64,000 nt of DNA, from NCBI GenBank assembly GCA_020744425.1, contig JAGMUV010000037.1, positions 124,001-188,000 on the forward strand, in the 5' to 3' direction. Shown here one piece after another: positions 1 to 11,257 of the stretch. Under the pieces are notes generated by a model that was not told the origin of the DNA, did not search any database, and saw only the letters and a list, made by a program, of their open reading frames with translations. Source of the stretch: Dactylonectria macrodidyma. Taxonomy: Eukaryota > Ascomycota > Sordariomycetes > Hypocreales > Nectriaceae. Position numbers and translations under genes: made by a program. The stretch's first letter is position 1; every line of letters begins with the position of its first letter.

Positions 1-150
1 CCCCTGCCATGTTTTTGTACATCGCGTAGCCCTATTCGACTGAATCGATCGATTTTTGATCGAACGCCAATAAATTCGATTCGACATTCGTAAAACTTGG
101 CATCGAATAAATCTATCGATTCGATTCCCATTCGTTCGATGTCTGACTCT
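1..150. repeat. TCGA/ATCGAT-rich repetitive sequence
   Basis: The first 150 bases contain many overlapping copies of ATCGAT, TCGATTCGA and related short palindromes. No coding potential is visible. Such motif clusters are typical of the subterminal region of hAT-like DNA transposons, so this may be the end of an element lying to the left. That assignment is inference; no terminal repeat pair can be closed inside the window. Confidence 0.35.
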
Positions 151-239
151 GCCATTGGATCTCCATGTCCGCATTGTTCTTATCTTTGATTCCACCGTTC
201 AGAGGGAGTTCATCTCCCGAACCCGGATCACTACTATGA

Positions 240-2015
240 CCCAGACCTGCGTATTTGGATACAATATATCGATATCAACTCTGCTATCTGGATATATCGA
301 TATGGATATATATCGATATCGATATAACTCTCTGCCTCTTAAATGGATATCCAGATTGATATCCACCTAAATACCGCTCTCTGATTGGCTGAAAAGATCT
401 TATCAATTGATTAGATGATGAAAAGACTTCTCTCAATTTCAACATCAGCACCACCATCTCAGTACTCGTTCAAACGGCCCTAGGTATTCTAGCACAATTA
501 GCTTATCCAGGTGATTTATCGACCATGACATCATCCCAGACCACGCCGCCTCTACGCCCTCGATTTCGGACCAGCCCATTACTGGGACGTCTCTGGACTT
601 TTTCCTCTTCTTCAAAGCAACGTATCCTGATGAGGACACCCAGAACACCACCGGCGGGTCACGTACGCGCAAATCTAGGGATATGGTGATGTATCGATGT
701 CTCCATTACCCTGCCGATAAGCCCTAGGCGAATCGGAAGCGGGACAACGCATGGCATCACGCCCGGCGGTGCCATGCCGATATTATCTCTTCCCTCGATC
801 GCACGCTCATTGGGGGCAGTTCTGATGTTCTAGATGATGAAAGGGAAGCCAAACGTCCTCGGATTGATGCCTTCTTTCCCTCTCGTTACTCGGATGTCTC
901 TCTCCACCGTATGTTCGACCGCGATCGGTATTTAGATGCAATAATCAGCCTAATCACACGCCGCCGGCTTGCCTTCTCAGCAATTACCTGGGATGAGATG
1001 CAAGAGATGATGCTAGCAGCTAATCCTGCTATAGAGGACCTTTTAGTGACCAACCGAAGTGCTCTAATGCGACTAATTGATGCCACATATGAGTTATATT
1101 CTTCTCAGCTCATGGCAACTCTTGAAGCTTCCATGATCCCCATATGGTACACTGCATCGATATGGGCTGGTTTGTACTTAATAAGTACTACACCTTATCA
1201 GACCAGACACCTGTGTATGCCGCCGCACTCCTTCTCGATCCCTCGAAACGAAGAAAATACATTGAGCGGAATTGGCAAGAATCCTGGCACGCGCCTGCTA
1301 TTGCTGCTGCCCAGCAAATTTGGCTAGATGAATATAATGCCGCGCCAATCCCAGAATCCTTGCGGGTGCCTCTAGATGTGTCCTCTTCATCTGGGAGGCA
1401 GCGCAACGAGCTGGATGAGTTGTTGAGCGATATTGCTGTTACTGGCCCTATCTTAGACGACGCCGATGACTTCGAAACCTTTATTGATGCACCACCGACC
1501 CGGATAGCTGGCTCTACTCTCGAGTGGTGGCTACATCGAGATCAAAGGAAAGCATATCCGCGGTTATCCCGCATGGCAATTGAGATCCTCTCAATCCCTC
1601 CTGAATCATCTGATGTTGAGTCTCACTTCTCATCGGCGCGGCGTACGCTATCATGGGATAGAGAGAGCATGACCTGCGAGAACCTGGCGAAGGTTGAGTG
1701 TGTGGGCAACTGGATGCGCGAGGGTATCATTGTGCCCAGGTCTCACGGTGGCAGGGGCGTTATTTCGAGCGTTGCTGTTGAATTTAGCGTTGAAACAGAG
1801 GCAGAGGACTTTCTAGATTAGGGTACTTTCTTGTTCTTTCCTCTAGCCTGCAAGAATTATATGTGGTTTATCTGGATATCAACCTTGCTAAAGTGGCTAT
1901 GTGGCTGTATGGATATCTACCTGGATATATCGATATCCAGATAATTTCTCCCACTTATCTGGATATCGATATAAGGGCCAGAATTTCGGTGGATATCGAT
2001 ATACGCAGGTCTGGG
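240..2015 (+). mobile_element. Internally deleted hAT element with GGATATCGATAT subterminal repeats
   Basis: A 15-base inverted repeat, CCCAGACCTGCGTAT, lies at 240-254 and reversed at 2001-2015. Just inside each end are several copies of GGATATCGATAT-like palindromes (about 250-360 and 1870-2005). Between them is a broken hAT transposase. Short ends beginning CAG with subterminal motif clusters fit the hAT superfamily. No convincing 8-base target duplication is seen, so the outermost boundary could differ by a few bases. Confidence 0.7.
566..1821 (+). pseudogene. hAT transposase remnant (BED-like region plus C-terminal dimerisation domain)
   Basis: Translation recovers hAT transposase pieces in more than one frame. 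An amino-terminal part at about 566-800 holds paired Cys/His residues suggesting a BED-type zinc finger and is interrupted by an in-frame stop. A middle part runs from 911 to about 1130, and a C-terminal part from about 1150 to 1821. The last piece contains the hallmark hAT dimerisation block near 1520-1730, with the words YPRLSRMAIEILSIPP and HFSSARRTLSWDRE. The central catalytic region is largely missing: the middle frame ends and the next begins close to the third catalytic area, so a large internal deletion has occurred. The piece is non-functional but could be a substrate for an intact relative. Confidence 0.8.
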
Positions 2016-2055
2016 ACCTGCTTATGGACAAATTCTCCAAGGCAGCAGAGTCGAG

Positions 2056-2275
2056 TACCGTAGAAACTCGAGAAATTCAGCCTCTTGGCAAAGTGGATAC
2101 AGTCAGACACACGACTGACCAATGGCTGCTCTGGATATAAGGAGGAGATAAAAACAGCTTCTGCATGTGTAATTGGGTTGATTATGGGCGTGGCTGCGCA
2201 CTAGGGGCTTAAACGTGCATAGTGGAGCAAAAACCCACTTTGCCAAGAGGCTGAATTTCTCGAGTTTCTACGGTA
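2056..2275. mobile_element. 220-bp MITE with the same inverted repeats as the 13.5-kb pogo-like transposon
   Basis: Inverted repeats of about 41 bases begin TACCGTAGAAACTCGAGAAA at 2056 and end in its reverse complement at 2275. They match, base for base over about 41 positions, the terminal repeats of the autonomous element at 13543-15960. The unit starts and ends with TA, consistent with the TA target duplication of Tc1/mariner-pogo elements. It has no coding sequence, so it is best read as a deletion derivative or MITE mobilised by that transposase. Confidence 0.9.
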
Positions 2276-2771
2276 CTCGAGTTCGTGCTTCACCATCGCC
2301 GACGTGTTTGGGCGAACAAACCCGTCAATAGAGTTCTCCGTTCTCCATCCCAGCCAGTTGAGTACGAGAGCAGCATGGCGCCGACGCGTCGCGACACGGT
2401 CACGACCAGCCTCGCCTGCATCGTACCGCAAAGAGCTTCGTGACTTGGCCACCGCGGGTCGTCGAGTCACGGCCTGCATTGAGGAAGAGCTCGACCCTGG
2501 AGCAGCCGGCCAGCATTCACAGCTGCCTATGGGTCGCGGGGTGGCCCATGCTGCTGCATCCGCTCCACTACCGGTTCGTACCCGGTCGGGAGATGGATCT
2601 GGACCTCGTCTGCCCAATGGGCAGATGTTCCTCAAGCCCTTCATGCGCTTTCTGCCCTAGCTTCGCTTTGGACCTGATATTACCTGCGCAAAGTGGTGTG
2701 CGGCAACACGGCTGGCGGCATTGGATGCAGGGGTTTGGCTATGTCCTTGTCTAAATAAAATTCTCACCTTG
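2276..2771. other. No recognisable gene
   Basis: About 500 bases of GC-rich sequence between two MITEs. Open frames of around 100 codons exist on both strands (for example 2304-2660 forward) but show no domain, and overlap each other antisense. I see no support for a real gene. Confidence 0.4.
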
Positions 2772-3090
2772 TACTCCGTACGGAGGGCTCTTTCAAAAGT
2801 TATGTCCCACGCCAAATGCGCCACATCCCTCAATCCTTGTCAGTTACCTAAGATACAAGGTGTAGAATCCAGCCACAGTGAGTGAGCTGCTACGTCCCCT
2901 ATAGTTTCAGGGGCGGTAGGGAGACTAGAATGTAGCACAGTGAGTAAAGGCTGCTGTAAAATTAGCAGCCTTTAGCGGATAAGGAACTAGAGGAAGTACT
3001 TAATGTACTTGATCCAACTACAGCCATCACGTTTCCTTTTTTAAAGTAGCGCGAGGTCATAACTTTTGAAAGAGCCCTCCGTACGGAGTA
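2772..3090. mobile_element. 319-bp MITE with 33-bp terminal inverted repeats
   Basis: A perfect 33-base inverted repeat pair lies at 2772-2804 and 3058-3090. The ends read TACTCCGTACGGAGGGCTCT and its reverse complement, so the unit starts and ends with TA. The outermost bases contain a small palindrome, CTCCGTACGGAG. There is no open frame of interest inside. This fits a non-autonomous Tc1/mariner-type element of a family distinct from the 2056-2275 unit. Confidence 0.85.
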
Positions 3091-3690
3091 CTGCAGACAG
3101 GGATCTCGTCTGGTGGGCCCAAGAAATAGGCGTGGGGCATTTTGCCTTACCACCAACAGCTTTCGTGGCTCGAGACAAAACGCTCCTTGCTGTTTCAATG
3201 ACCGCCAGAGAAGGCTGTCTCCGTCTTTGGGTGGCCTGGCTAGGGTTCAACAGACAGCCAAAGCGCCTCGGGAATTCAGTCCGGCATTCACTATCGCAAG
3301 AGAGGCTCAGAAAGGCAGTGCACCTCAGAAGAAAGGGGGCATATGGCTAACGACGGCGATCTGCAGCGCTAACTGGCTAGCTGACGGACTAGCGGCACTT
3401 AATATCCCGTATTATTAGAATACTGTGATCTAAATCCACTTTTAGTTCTGCCTGAAACGATTAGTTTCATACAACTTTATTGTCAGGATAATAAGGCGCC
3501 ATATTCGGGAGAATGATTAGGCCGTCTTACTGCGCTTCTTTTGGCGGCAATTTCCCGTTGCGATATGTGGGAGTTGGTGTGCCTCTCCAAACATGGATAC
3601 AGCTTCCAACAGCGAGAACGAACATTTTGAAACAACAGCTCCCAACAGCACTCGCTCGCCATTCCAAAGGGCTAACTGAATAGCCAAGCC
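3091..3690. other. Upstream region of the ankyrin gene
   Basis: About 600 bases between the MITE and the start of the ankyrin-repeat gene. It presumably carries the promoter and 5' leader of that gene. I recognise no coding sequence or conserved regulatory site. Confidence 0.35.
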
Positions 3691-6496
3691 ATGGATCCTT
3701 TATCCATTGCAGGCAGCTCGGCTACTTTGAAGGCATCCTGCTACGAGGTAATTGCTGCATGTCCCTGGCTGTTGGCGATGACGGACTAATCCAAACCAGC
3801 TCGTCGGCTTCACAAATAGTCTTATTCACGATAAGGTCCCAGACGAAGACTCAACTCTAGCGGGTCTGGGATGGGACCTCCATTTTGCCTCTCAGGCATT
3901 AGATGAGATTAACCTCAATTGGAGGTCCAATTCGTCTGCGCTAATGATACATCCATCTGCCGGCTTGTGCATGTGGCCAAATGTTCAGAACACCTTGAAC
4001 AGCGCCGGTATCACGTTGCAAGGGTTGAAAAAGGAAATAGTTCCTATTATGAATAGTGGACGCAAAGGCAGTTTCTGGAGTGTCGGTGCAAAGGCATGGA
4101 CGATGGGTCGGCATATCAGGGCCATAACGAACCATCGTAAGCGTTTCCAGGCCCATCACATAGCTTTCAAAGTCGGGGCGAATATGACTAGAATGTGGGT
4201 TTTATCTCTTCAATTCAGGAGAATAAACGAGTACGTATCTGGATTTGTATGCTAACAGTAGCTTTGCAGGTGTATGGCCCTTCTAAGACATGCACCTCAA
4301 CAGGAGATGCACTCAGCACTGGCTGTTCTCGATATTGATATCAAGAACCTCCAGACAGCCATACAATCCACGAGACAGCTGTCCTTCGTAGGGAGCGAAG
4401 ACGACCTTGAGCGCCAAGGGATCGTTGTGGCTATGGAAGGCTTGGTTGAAGCCGCCAAGTCATTCTATTCCTTTGCGGCCACTCCTATCCCACAGACCTC
4501 CTGGAACCAAAAAGAGATTGGCTACAACTCTGCAACCCCTCCTTCGTACTCACAGGCGGTGAATACCGAGCCTGATGCAGAATCTGATGAAGAATCTGAT
4601 GATGGACCTCAACCTTCTCCTTTCAATATCGCGGCCCGAGAAGGCAACTTGCCTGAACTCCAGAGACTTGTCGCCATGGGAGCAGATATCTTGGCTACAG
4701 GCGAACACGGGCAATCCCCTGCATTCTCGGCCGCTGTAACAGGGCAGTTGCACACTCTAGAGTACCTTATACAACACGGAGGAGACTGCCAGTCAGGCAA
4801 CGAGCATGGCTTCACTCCGCTCAATGCAGCCGCTAACCACGGTCAACCGGATGCGCTCCTCATGCTACTGCGCTATGGGGCAGATATGAATGCCGCGTCA
4901 ACCGACGGGCAAGCTCCAATATACTGCGCAGCCAAGTTCGGCCATCTTCGTTCGGTGAAGATTCTTATCGAACATGGCGTGGACAAGAATACCATTCACC
5001 CTGACGACACCCATCTTATGACCCCGATTAACGCAGCGGCTAGCAATGGCCATTTGGATGTCGTTAAGCACCTTCTCGATCAAGGCGCTGACATAACCAT
5101 TGCCACTGAGAATGGATGGCTTCCAGTCGGAACAGCAGCTGACCAAGGCCATTTAGAGGTGGTGAAGCTTCTCGTGCAATATGGAGCGGACATTCACCAT
5201 GCGTCAAAGGAGGGTCATACAGCGTTGCATAATGCAGCCTCTAATGGCCATGTAGAAGTGGTAAAACTGCTTCTCAGTTACGGAGCGAACGTTAACGTTG
5301 TGTCAACAACAGGCGTTACGCCCTTATACCTTGCAGCTGACTCTGGCCATGCGGAAGTGGTAAGAATCCTCCTCGATCACGGAGCAGATTCCTCGAGGGC
5401 TGCAGGGGAAAATCATTGGACTCCGCTCAATGCAGCAGCCAATGAGAATCGTACTGAAGTGGTAAAGGTGCTTCTCCAGAGCGGTGCAGACCCCGGAATA
5501 CCGAATACAAACAGCTGGACGCCGTTGAACTCGGCCGCCAGTGAGGGCAACGTCGAAATCGTGAAGGCGCTGCTTCACGCTGGAGCGGACAAGAACTTAG
5601 CCGACAATCGTGGCCATTCTCCACTCTATACAGCGGTACTTGTCGGGTCTGAAGAGACTGTCGTATCGCTGCTGGAGTTCGGAGCAGATCCCAACAAGCC
5701 GAACAAGAATAAATGGACTCCTCTGCATGCTGCATCTAACCGCGGCCATGCCGATATTGTGCGAACTCTACTCGCCTTTGGAACAACAGTCGCCACCCAA
5801 AATGACGACGGAATGACACCTTTGCATTCAGCCTCCTGCAACGGTCATCTGAAGATAGTGAGGATGCTGCTGAGAAAAGGTGCCCCTCTCGACACCCGCA
5901 GCAACGATGGTTGGGCCGCCATAACCTCTGCCGCTGGCAACGGGCATACGGAAGTGGTAGAAGCCCTTCTGGATAGGAAGACGGATATCGAAACGCGTAA
6001 CGAAAGCGGATGGACGCCGTTGGGTATTGCAGCAGGCGAGGGATATCCCGAGACCGTCAAGTTGCTCATTGCACGCGGTGCCAACATCAGAGCTCGAAAT
6101 AGCAGCAGCTGGACGCCGCTACATGTAGCGGCAAAAAAGAATCGTGTGGACGTGATCGAAGTTCTACTGGCACATGGGTGTGAGACATCAGTCCAGACAA
6201 ATGTTGGATGGACTCCTCTGAACTTTGCAGCGAACCACGGCAATACAAATGCCGTTCAGTACCTACTCTCGTCGGGGGCTAACCCGAACATACCCCAGGA
6301 AGAGGGATGGACACCCTTACATGTTGCTGCTTACGAGGATAAAATTGACGCTGTTCGAGCTCTGTTACGAGCTGGGGCAAACCGGAATCTCAAGAATAAT
6401 AACGGAAAGACGCCGCTTGATTTGGCAATCTCCAAGGGGAATAGGGACATCGAGCAGCTTTTCTTGGAGAAGGGATTCCAGCAGATGCGCTTTTAA
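3691..6496 (+). CDS. Ankyrin-repeat protein with fungal STAND-type N-terminal domain, three exons
   Basis: Predicted exons are 3691-3747, 3800-4194 and 4270-6496 (892 residues). The first intron, 52 nt, has a GTAATT donor, an ACTAAT branch-like site and a CCAG acceptor. The second, 75 nt, has GTGGGT, TGCTAAC and TTTGCAG; an alternative donor GTACGT at 4231 keeps the frame but leaves only 39 nt. The protein opens with MDPLSIAGS, the signature of the fungal Helo-like/STAND amino-terminal domain, and has helical sequence to about residue 190. An acidic linker follows, then about 19 ankyrin repeats of about 33 residues from nt 4620 to the end, many with the GHxEVVKLLL core. Such proteins are thought to be recognition or scaffold proteins of fungal NLR-like families. 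No NACHT domain is present. The frame is intact once introns are removed. Exon structure is inferred. Confidence 0.85.
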
Positions 6497-6639
6497 TTCT
6501 TATGGTTTAGGTTTGGGATAGTGCGGCAGATGTGTTTATTCTTGGTTAGGTAGGATAGTCCTGCGCATGGTAGAGTGCCTCATTCCCAGAGGCTTTGAGA
6601 TGAAAGGAGAGAATGGATCACTTAGCATCAGTCAGTGTT

Positions 6640-7030
6640 GCTAATAATATAAACGATACGTATATTGGCAATATGGACCCCCTCGCAATAATATCGTATT
6701 GTCAAGAGGCTATATTGTATAACCCAATATGAACAGCGCCCATATTGTATTGTATTGCCAAGAACCCAATATATTGGGAGTGTGACAATACATCCAATAT
6801 ATTCCACGTGACCTCATCATTCAACTGCCTCAGCGAAAATCTCGTCACCTTGAAAATCTCGTATCCCAAACCATGACTTCAGGCACTCCAATGCTTCAAT
6901 TACATCACTCCCAAGTCGATTTCGACGGTCTGTAACCGTTATCTTTACCCCAGAGAAGAGTCGTTCGGGCTCCGCAGACATTATGATGCGAAAAGACTAA
7001 ATCCTAGCCCATTAAGTCAAAAGGTCTTGC
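6640..7030 (-). mobile_element. 3' end of a hAT element, truncated
   Basis: The left part (about 6640-6810) is AT-rich with repeated CAATAT/ATATTG words, including CCAATATATTGG, as in hAT subterminal regions. The right part codes on the minus strand for the end of a hAT transposase. The element is cut off near 7030, where the Helitron terminus begins, so the Helitron probably inserted into or replaced the rest. Confidence 0.65.
6827..6990 (-). pseudogene. hAT transposase C-terminal fragment
   Basis: Read on the minus strand from 6990 to a stop at 6827-6829, the sequence encodes the highly conserved hAT C-terminal block, with MSAEPERLFSG followed by TVTDRRNRLG and ALECLKSW. This is the dimerisation domain of a hAT subfamily different from the one at 566-1821. 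Only about 54 codons survive, and the upstream coding part is missing. Confidence 0.8.
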
Positions 7031-7138
7031 TAAAATACTACGTCACCCCATGCACATTGGAGCGGCGATGGAGTGCATGGGGTAGCCTCAGCCGAAGGCT
7101 GTGTGTCCGCGGGCCGGGAAGCTATTACTACTACTGCA

Positions 7139-8660
7139 TTATCTACGTACTGATCCATTGCAATGGCAATTCTTGGTATTATGTGACATGTACGGATTCC
7201 GTGTGAGCACCTGTCGTTTCCTAAGCTCCTGATCCCTCATCTTCATCTTCATGCCATCCGGGGGAGACCCGTAGACCAGGTGATTACGATCAAATGGTGC
7301 ATCCAACATCAGACCCTCGAGCGTTTTCACGGGAGAGACAGCCACGTATCTTAAACCAGTCTGAAAGTCCCGACAGGACAGATCTGTAACTATCATGTCT
7401 TCGGTGATGCTTTGTGACTTGTGCACGGTAATTGCGTAGCATACGATCAGGGGAAACTGGGTGCGAGCGCAGAGAGTGGCTCCGATGAGGAAGTCCCTCT
7501 CCACTGGGAGAATCGGCACAATCTTCCTGGCATCGGCGGTGGTCAGGAACACCGGTCCGCTGTATTTGTCAAACTCCATCATGATAACACAGGGAGGGTC
7601 TTGGATGGGGTCGGCCCCAGGTGCCCAGCCGATATCGTAATCTGTGCCGCGAGCGCCGTTGCAGAGGCCAACTGGCTGCCAAAGGTTGGACGTCAGCATC
7701 AGACGGGAGCCAATGCATATGGGGATCTGCTTCGCAAGGTTGCCCGCCTTGTCATCAGGCGCAGCAGCCGCGCCGGGGCCGACGTTCTTAGCCATGACCT
7801 GGATGACTGGCCGGCTGAGGCGGTCGAGGTGATAGTGGTTATATTCGTTCACCCTATCTTTAGTGGCGTATACTCGTAAGGCGTTGACAAACCTTGCGAC
7901 CTCTTGATCATCTAGTTTTGCCTGTACGCGGCTGGAAAGGAGCTTCCAGGACTCCACAGATAGTTGAAGCAGCCGCAATTCCCCGAGAGCTAGGTGTCAA
8001 GCTCCGGAGACCTTCGCTTACTGTTGAAGGATGTCAAGGGCAAGGATCACAACCATCGTGAATAGCTTCACGGTCAGCGTGAACGCTACACCATCACTAA
8101 CGACAGGCAACAGCCTGGTGCCTATGAGATCGGCAGACTGAACACAGGTATAAGAGACCGACTTTCGTCGCTCCTTTTAGATAGGGGGGAGCTCAGGTTT
8201 TTAGTCCTCAATCTACACTGATCTTTTGTTCAATGTCTGCATTTGTGTATCGGTGCTAGGTTGACACTAGGCGGAATGCGTCCTGATCGTCGCCACGCTG
8301 CCGCTGGACAACTTTCAAGAAGACCGATTTATCGAATCGCCTATATGCGTTTCTGCCCTTGGTCTCTACTCCCTGAACCGCTTTATCGTAATAAAGCGGC
8401 TTCTGCAGCACAGGGGGAAGCTGAAAGAAGTCACCAATTAACAGGATGTTCAGGCCGCCAAAGAACTCTTCGTTCTTATTCGGGAACGCCTCTCGGAGAT
8501 GGTCATCGATCCAAGATAGCTGACGCAGTCCCAGCATGCTCTTCTCGTCAATGATCAGGTACTTGATATCTTTAAGCTTCTTCTGGAGCTGGGCCTTATC
8601 AATGGCTGAGAGAGGCTTGAAGTCCTTAAAATACTTCGAACACCCGTTAAGTTGCCAAGG
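7139..8660 (-). pseudogene. PIF1-like Helitron helicase, split by a solo LTR
   Basis: The minus strand encodes helicase motifs from about 8660 down: the Walker B-like YLIIDEKSML, then GDFFQLPPV, and after the LTR interruption the C-terminal motifs YAITVHKSQS and a degenerate YVAVSPVKTLEGL. Removing the LTR plus one copy of its target duplication (7995-8271) rejoins the sequence to match the homologous copy at 39539-40609. The Walker A region is absent, and the 5' side is fused to unrelated sequence near 8660. This is a dead remnant of an autonomous Helitron protein. PIF1 helicases unwind DNA during rolling-circle transposition. Confidence 0.8.
7995..8266. mobile_element. Solo LTR, 272 bp, inside the Helitron helicase
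   Basis: The insert begins TGTCAAGCTC and ends GGTTGACA, giving TG...CA ends with a six-base terminal inverted repeat (TGTCAA/TTGACA). It is flanked by a perfect 5-base duplication, CTAGG, at 7990-7994 and 8267-8271. The related Helitron copy near 40396 has a single CTAGG at the same place, so the empty site is visible. Size, ends and duplication are those of a retrotransposon solo LTR. Orientation is not resolved. Confidence 0.92.
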
Positions 8661-8815
8661 CAAGGGACTCAACGGCTGAATATGCAGCCCGAAGGGTAAA
8701 TACCGTATACCTGTTATTAAACTCTCCTGGGGGAACCCCCTAGATCCCCCTTTCGACTGCGGCGGTAACCAGCTGTTAACCACTGCAAACCTGTAGTAAG
8801 GGAGTTGACTAATAG

Positions 8816-9562
8816 TCATAGGGGTCCCCCTACCGTTTCCTGACAGGCCCAATCAACATGGGCGCGGTATTTATACTGAGCGCCACGTACCTGTAGGACC
8901 TTCACGTGTATGTGAACCCTAGCAATCAGCATCTCCTCAACCATCGTTAGATCAGGTAGATTGCCGGGGACTTCCCCGACGTCAAGGTTATTCGCAGCGC
9001 TAAAGTAGGGCTCGTTAGAGACCCTTCCCTTGTCTCGACTAATGCAGCGGCTGCAGCTTTTCCAACTATTTTGCTTCATATCGAACCAACGATCCTGGCA
9101 GCGAATGCAACTATGCATATTGTCGTCAGTCAGGGCAGTATAGAACTCCCGCACCAACACCTGATCCTCCTCACTAAGGACAGGCAAGTTAAGGTCTCCT
9201 GTAAAAGGTGAATCAACTATCTGATCAAACTGTCGCTCTTGAGGCTGTGACCGCGGCCGTGGGTTAAAGGTGCCTCGACGTGTATAGCGGCCGCAGCGAT
9301 GACCCTGTAGCAGTAATGAAGGTGTGGTAGGAATGATTCCTGTGGTATAGGCGTGCCTAGCACAACAGGAGCCGTTGGAAGTGACTTGAGGAATTGGCGT
9401 GCCCAGAACTACTGTTGGCAGGCTAAGTGTAGGAGGGATAGTGGAAGGTCCCTCCAACGCGCTTGGGGCAGATGGACCCAGCAGAGGCCTAGGCGGTCCC
9501 TGGAGTGCGGGCGCCAGGCCACGGAATAAAGCAGGCGTGGCAGGAGGTTGTAAGCCGTGCAC
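8816..9562 (-). pseudogene. Helitron N-terminal part (proline-rich plus DUF6570-like)
   Basis: This minus-strand frame has a proline-rich amino part and then a cysteine-rich segment (CIRCQDRWF followed by CSRC) and EEMLIARVHIHVKVLQVRG, the pattern of the DUF6570 region found upstream of the Rep domain in many fungal Helitron proteins. The frame runs into unrelated residues at its end (about 8870 and below), where the Rep domain should begin. It therefore belongs to the same deleted Helitron as the helicase pseudogene to its left. Confidence 0.65.
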
Positions 9563-9910
9563 AGACGCAGGCGTTTGGCGCAGTCCGCCTTGGAGGCGTC
9601 AGGTTAGCTAGAGAATCGGTCCTTTTCGTGGCTCTGCGTGGCGATAGCCTCAAGGCAATATTCCGCATGGCGGCAACGGCGGCTCGGGATCTGGCTACCC
9701 GTTCCCTTCGGCATATCCTACAGCTAGCACACTCTCCTGTAAGCTTCGCAGGGTCCTTGACGCTTCGAAATTCAACTTATGGCAGGCCTTGCTTGCAGGT
9801 ACGGCAGTTCCGAACTGCCTGGGGTATATCGCCCTCCATCTGGCCGTGTATATATCCACCTCTTGCCCACCTAGACTGCTAGATATCTCTCGGGCAGGAG
9901 GCATTGCGAC

Positions 9911-10708
9911 GGCTTACGTGCAATACCATGGTAGACCTCGATAGAGAGGCTGTCTTTGAGGTAGTTAGATTAGGTCTGAATGATCAGGGAGGAAACTGCA
10001 CTGCTTCCCAGAGGCAGGGTAACTGGGGAATCTTGAGAGGTAGGCCGGGTGAGGAGGTAATATGTGAACCTAGATACCGTTAGCAACCTGATGGGTTTGA
10101 TAGACTCGACGGAAGATGGAAGCAGCCGCCACGTAGGTTAGTGTAAGGAGCAAGGGGCACCGGGCCTTTATTCAGTCAGAATCGTGCTTAGAAACCCAAC
10201 AAATTGATTGCATTGAAGAAAAGAAGAACCTGAAAGTTCTTGGAGAGCTTGCCAAGCTAGTTAACTCGTCAACGCTCAGGGGTTTGTGGGCCTTCATTTG
10301 GTGGCATTATCAGCCGACCAATTCGCGCACGAGTTGAGCACGGGCCAGGCCAATTGGCTAATCAGAGGAGGTTTTATGCTCGATTCTTTCTGACTGAGTA
10401 CAGGAGAGGCAAACCGGTCGCGGTTTGCGCAAAACAGCCTTGAGGAACGAAGATGGAGAGGGTGGTTTTCATGGTGCTTACATGTTGGTGAAGTCCAGGG
10501 TATCCTGGTGGCGCAGTTTGAAACGCTATTTATTCCCTGCGACGTCATAATACTATAAAAAGCAAAGACGGTAACTTACTAAAAGGTGGAGAAAATGAGG
10601 GGATGGTGAGACAAGCATGATGAAATATTCCAAAAATTTTATCATGAAACAACCAGGAATATTCCTTCAAAAGAAAACACATTGCGTTCTCAGAGCCCTT
10701 ACTGAACT
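9911..10708. other. No recognisable gene
   Basis: About 800 bases between Helitron A and the MYND-finger gene. It presumably includes the promoter of the latter; a few AT-rich stretches occur between 10540 and 10680. No open frame with recognisable domains is present. Confidence 0.35.
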
Positions 10709-11257
10709 ATGGCCAGCTGCTCGGTTCGCTTTGAGTTCTACTGTGGCGAGGCTCAAGAGCTCAAGTACACCCACGACCTTCCCCGCAGTCTTGTCAGTGA
10801 GGCTCGGGCCGCAGGGCAAAATGCCGGGTATAACGATCTGTTTGTGGCTGCAGTACTGCCTTTCATGAAGGAGCATGAGGCGGCGTGTCGTGGTGCTTCA
10901 AATCTATTTTGTGAAAACTGTGGGTTATTTGCCATGAACATCTTGCAAAGCCCTATGTCTTGGCTTCACATGGCGGAGGATCCATTCGTTGGCATTTGGG
11001 TCAGTTCCGTGTGTGGGAAAGGGGAGTGTGAGACGCGGATACGGCAGGAAATCCAGGACACAATGTGTGAAATTGCTCAAGAGGATCCGCATCGAAGGCC
11101 GAGGACTTGTATGGAAATTTTGCCATGCAAAGTATGTGGGAAGACGGAAGGGATCAAGAGATGTGGTCGATGTAAAGTTGTGGGATACTGTGGGAAAGAG
11201 CACCAGAAGGTTGACTGGAAGGTTCACAAGAAGATTTGTATTCACAAGGACGGGTAG
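10709..11257 (+). CDS. MYND-type zinc finger protein, 182 aa
   Basis: A single uninterrupted frame starts at an ATG and ends with TAG. The last 45 residues form a MYND finger: CKVCGKTEGIKRC followed by CGRCKVVGYCGKEHQ and a final HKKIC, giving the C-x2-C...C-x2-C...C-x3-C/H...C spacing of the family. MYND fingers bind proline-rich peptides and occur in transcription co-regulators and SET-domain proteins, but no SET domain is seen here. The amino two-thirds have scattered cysteines and match nothing I recognise. It sits alone between Helitron fragments, yet is intact. Confidence 0.75.
   Translation: MASCSVRFEFYCGEAQELKYTHDLPRSLVSEARAAGQNAGYNDLFVAAVLPFMKEHEAACRGASNLFCENCGLFAMNILQSPMSWLHMAEDPFVGIWVSSVCGKGECETRIRQEIQDTMCEIAQEDPHRRPRTCMEILPCKVCGKTEGIKRCGRCKVVGYCGKEHQKVDWKVHKKICIHKDG

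Larger units (their letters stand above)
7031..9910 (-). mobile_element. Helitron A, internally deleted, minus strand
   Basis: The left boundary near 7031 is the 3' end of the element. It carries an 11-base stem, ACCCCATGCAC (7045-7055) pairing with GTGCATGGGGT (7073-7083), a few bases from the end as expected for a Helitron 3' hairpin. The same terminus and coding sequence recur at 39432, which fixes the boundary. Minus-strand coding pieces are a DUF6570-like zinc-binding region (8816-9562) and a PIF1-type helicase (7139-8660). The Rep nuclease expected between them is missing. The right limit near 9910 is uncertain. Confidence 0.7.

Noticed and set aside
2201..2660. Overlapping 118-147-codon frames on both strands
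   Set aside because: No domain, partly within a MITE, and mutually antisense in GC-rich DNA.
4231..4269. 39-nt second intron of the ankyrin gene
   Set aside because: A donor at 4195 gives a 75-nt intron of normal size and a junction (NMTRM-C-MALLRH) closer to what I expect for this family; both keep the frame.
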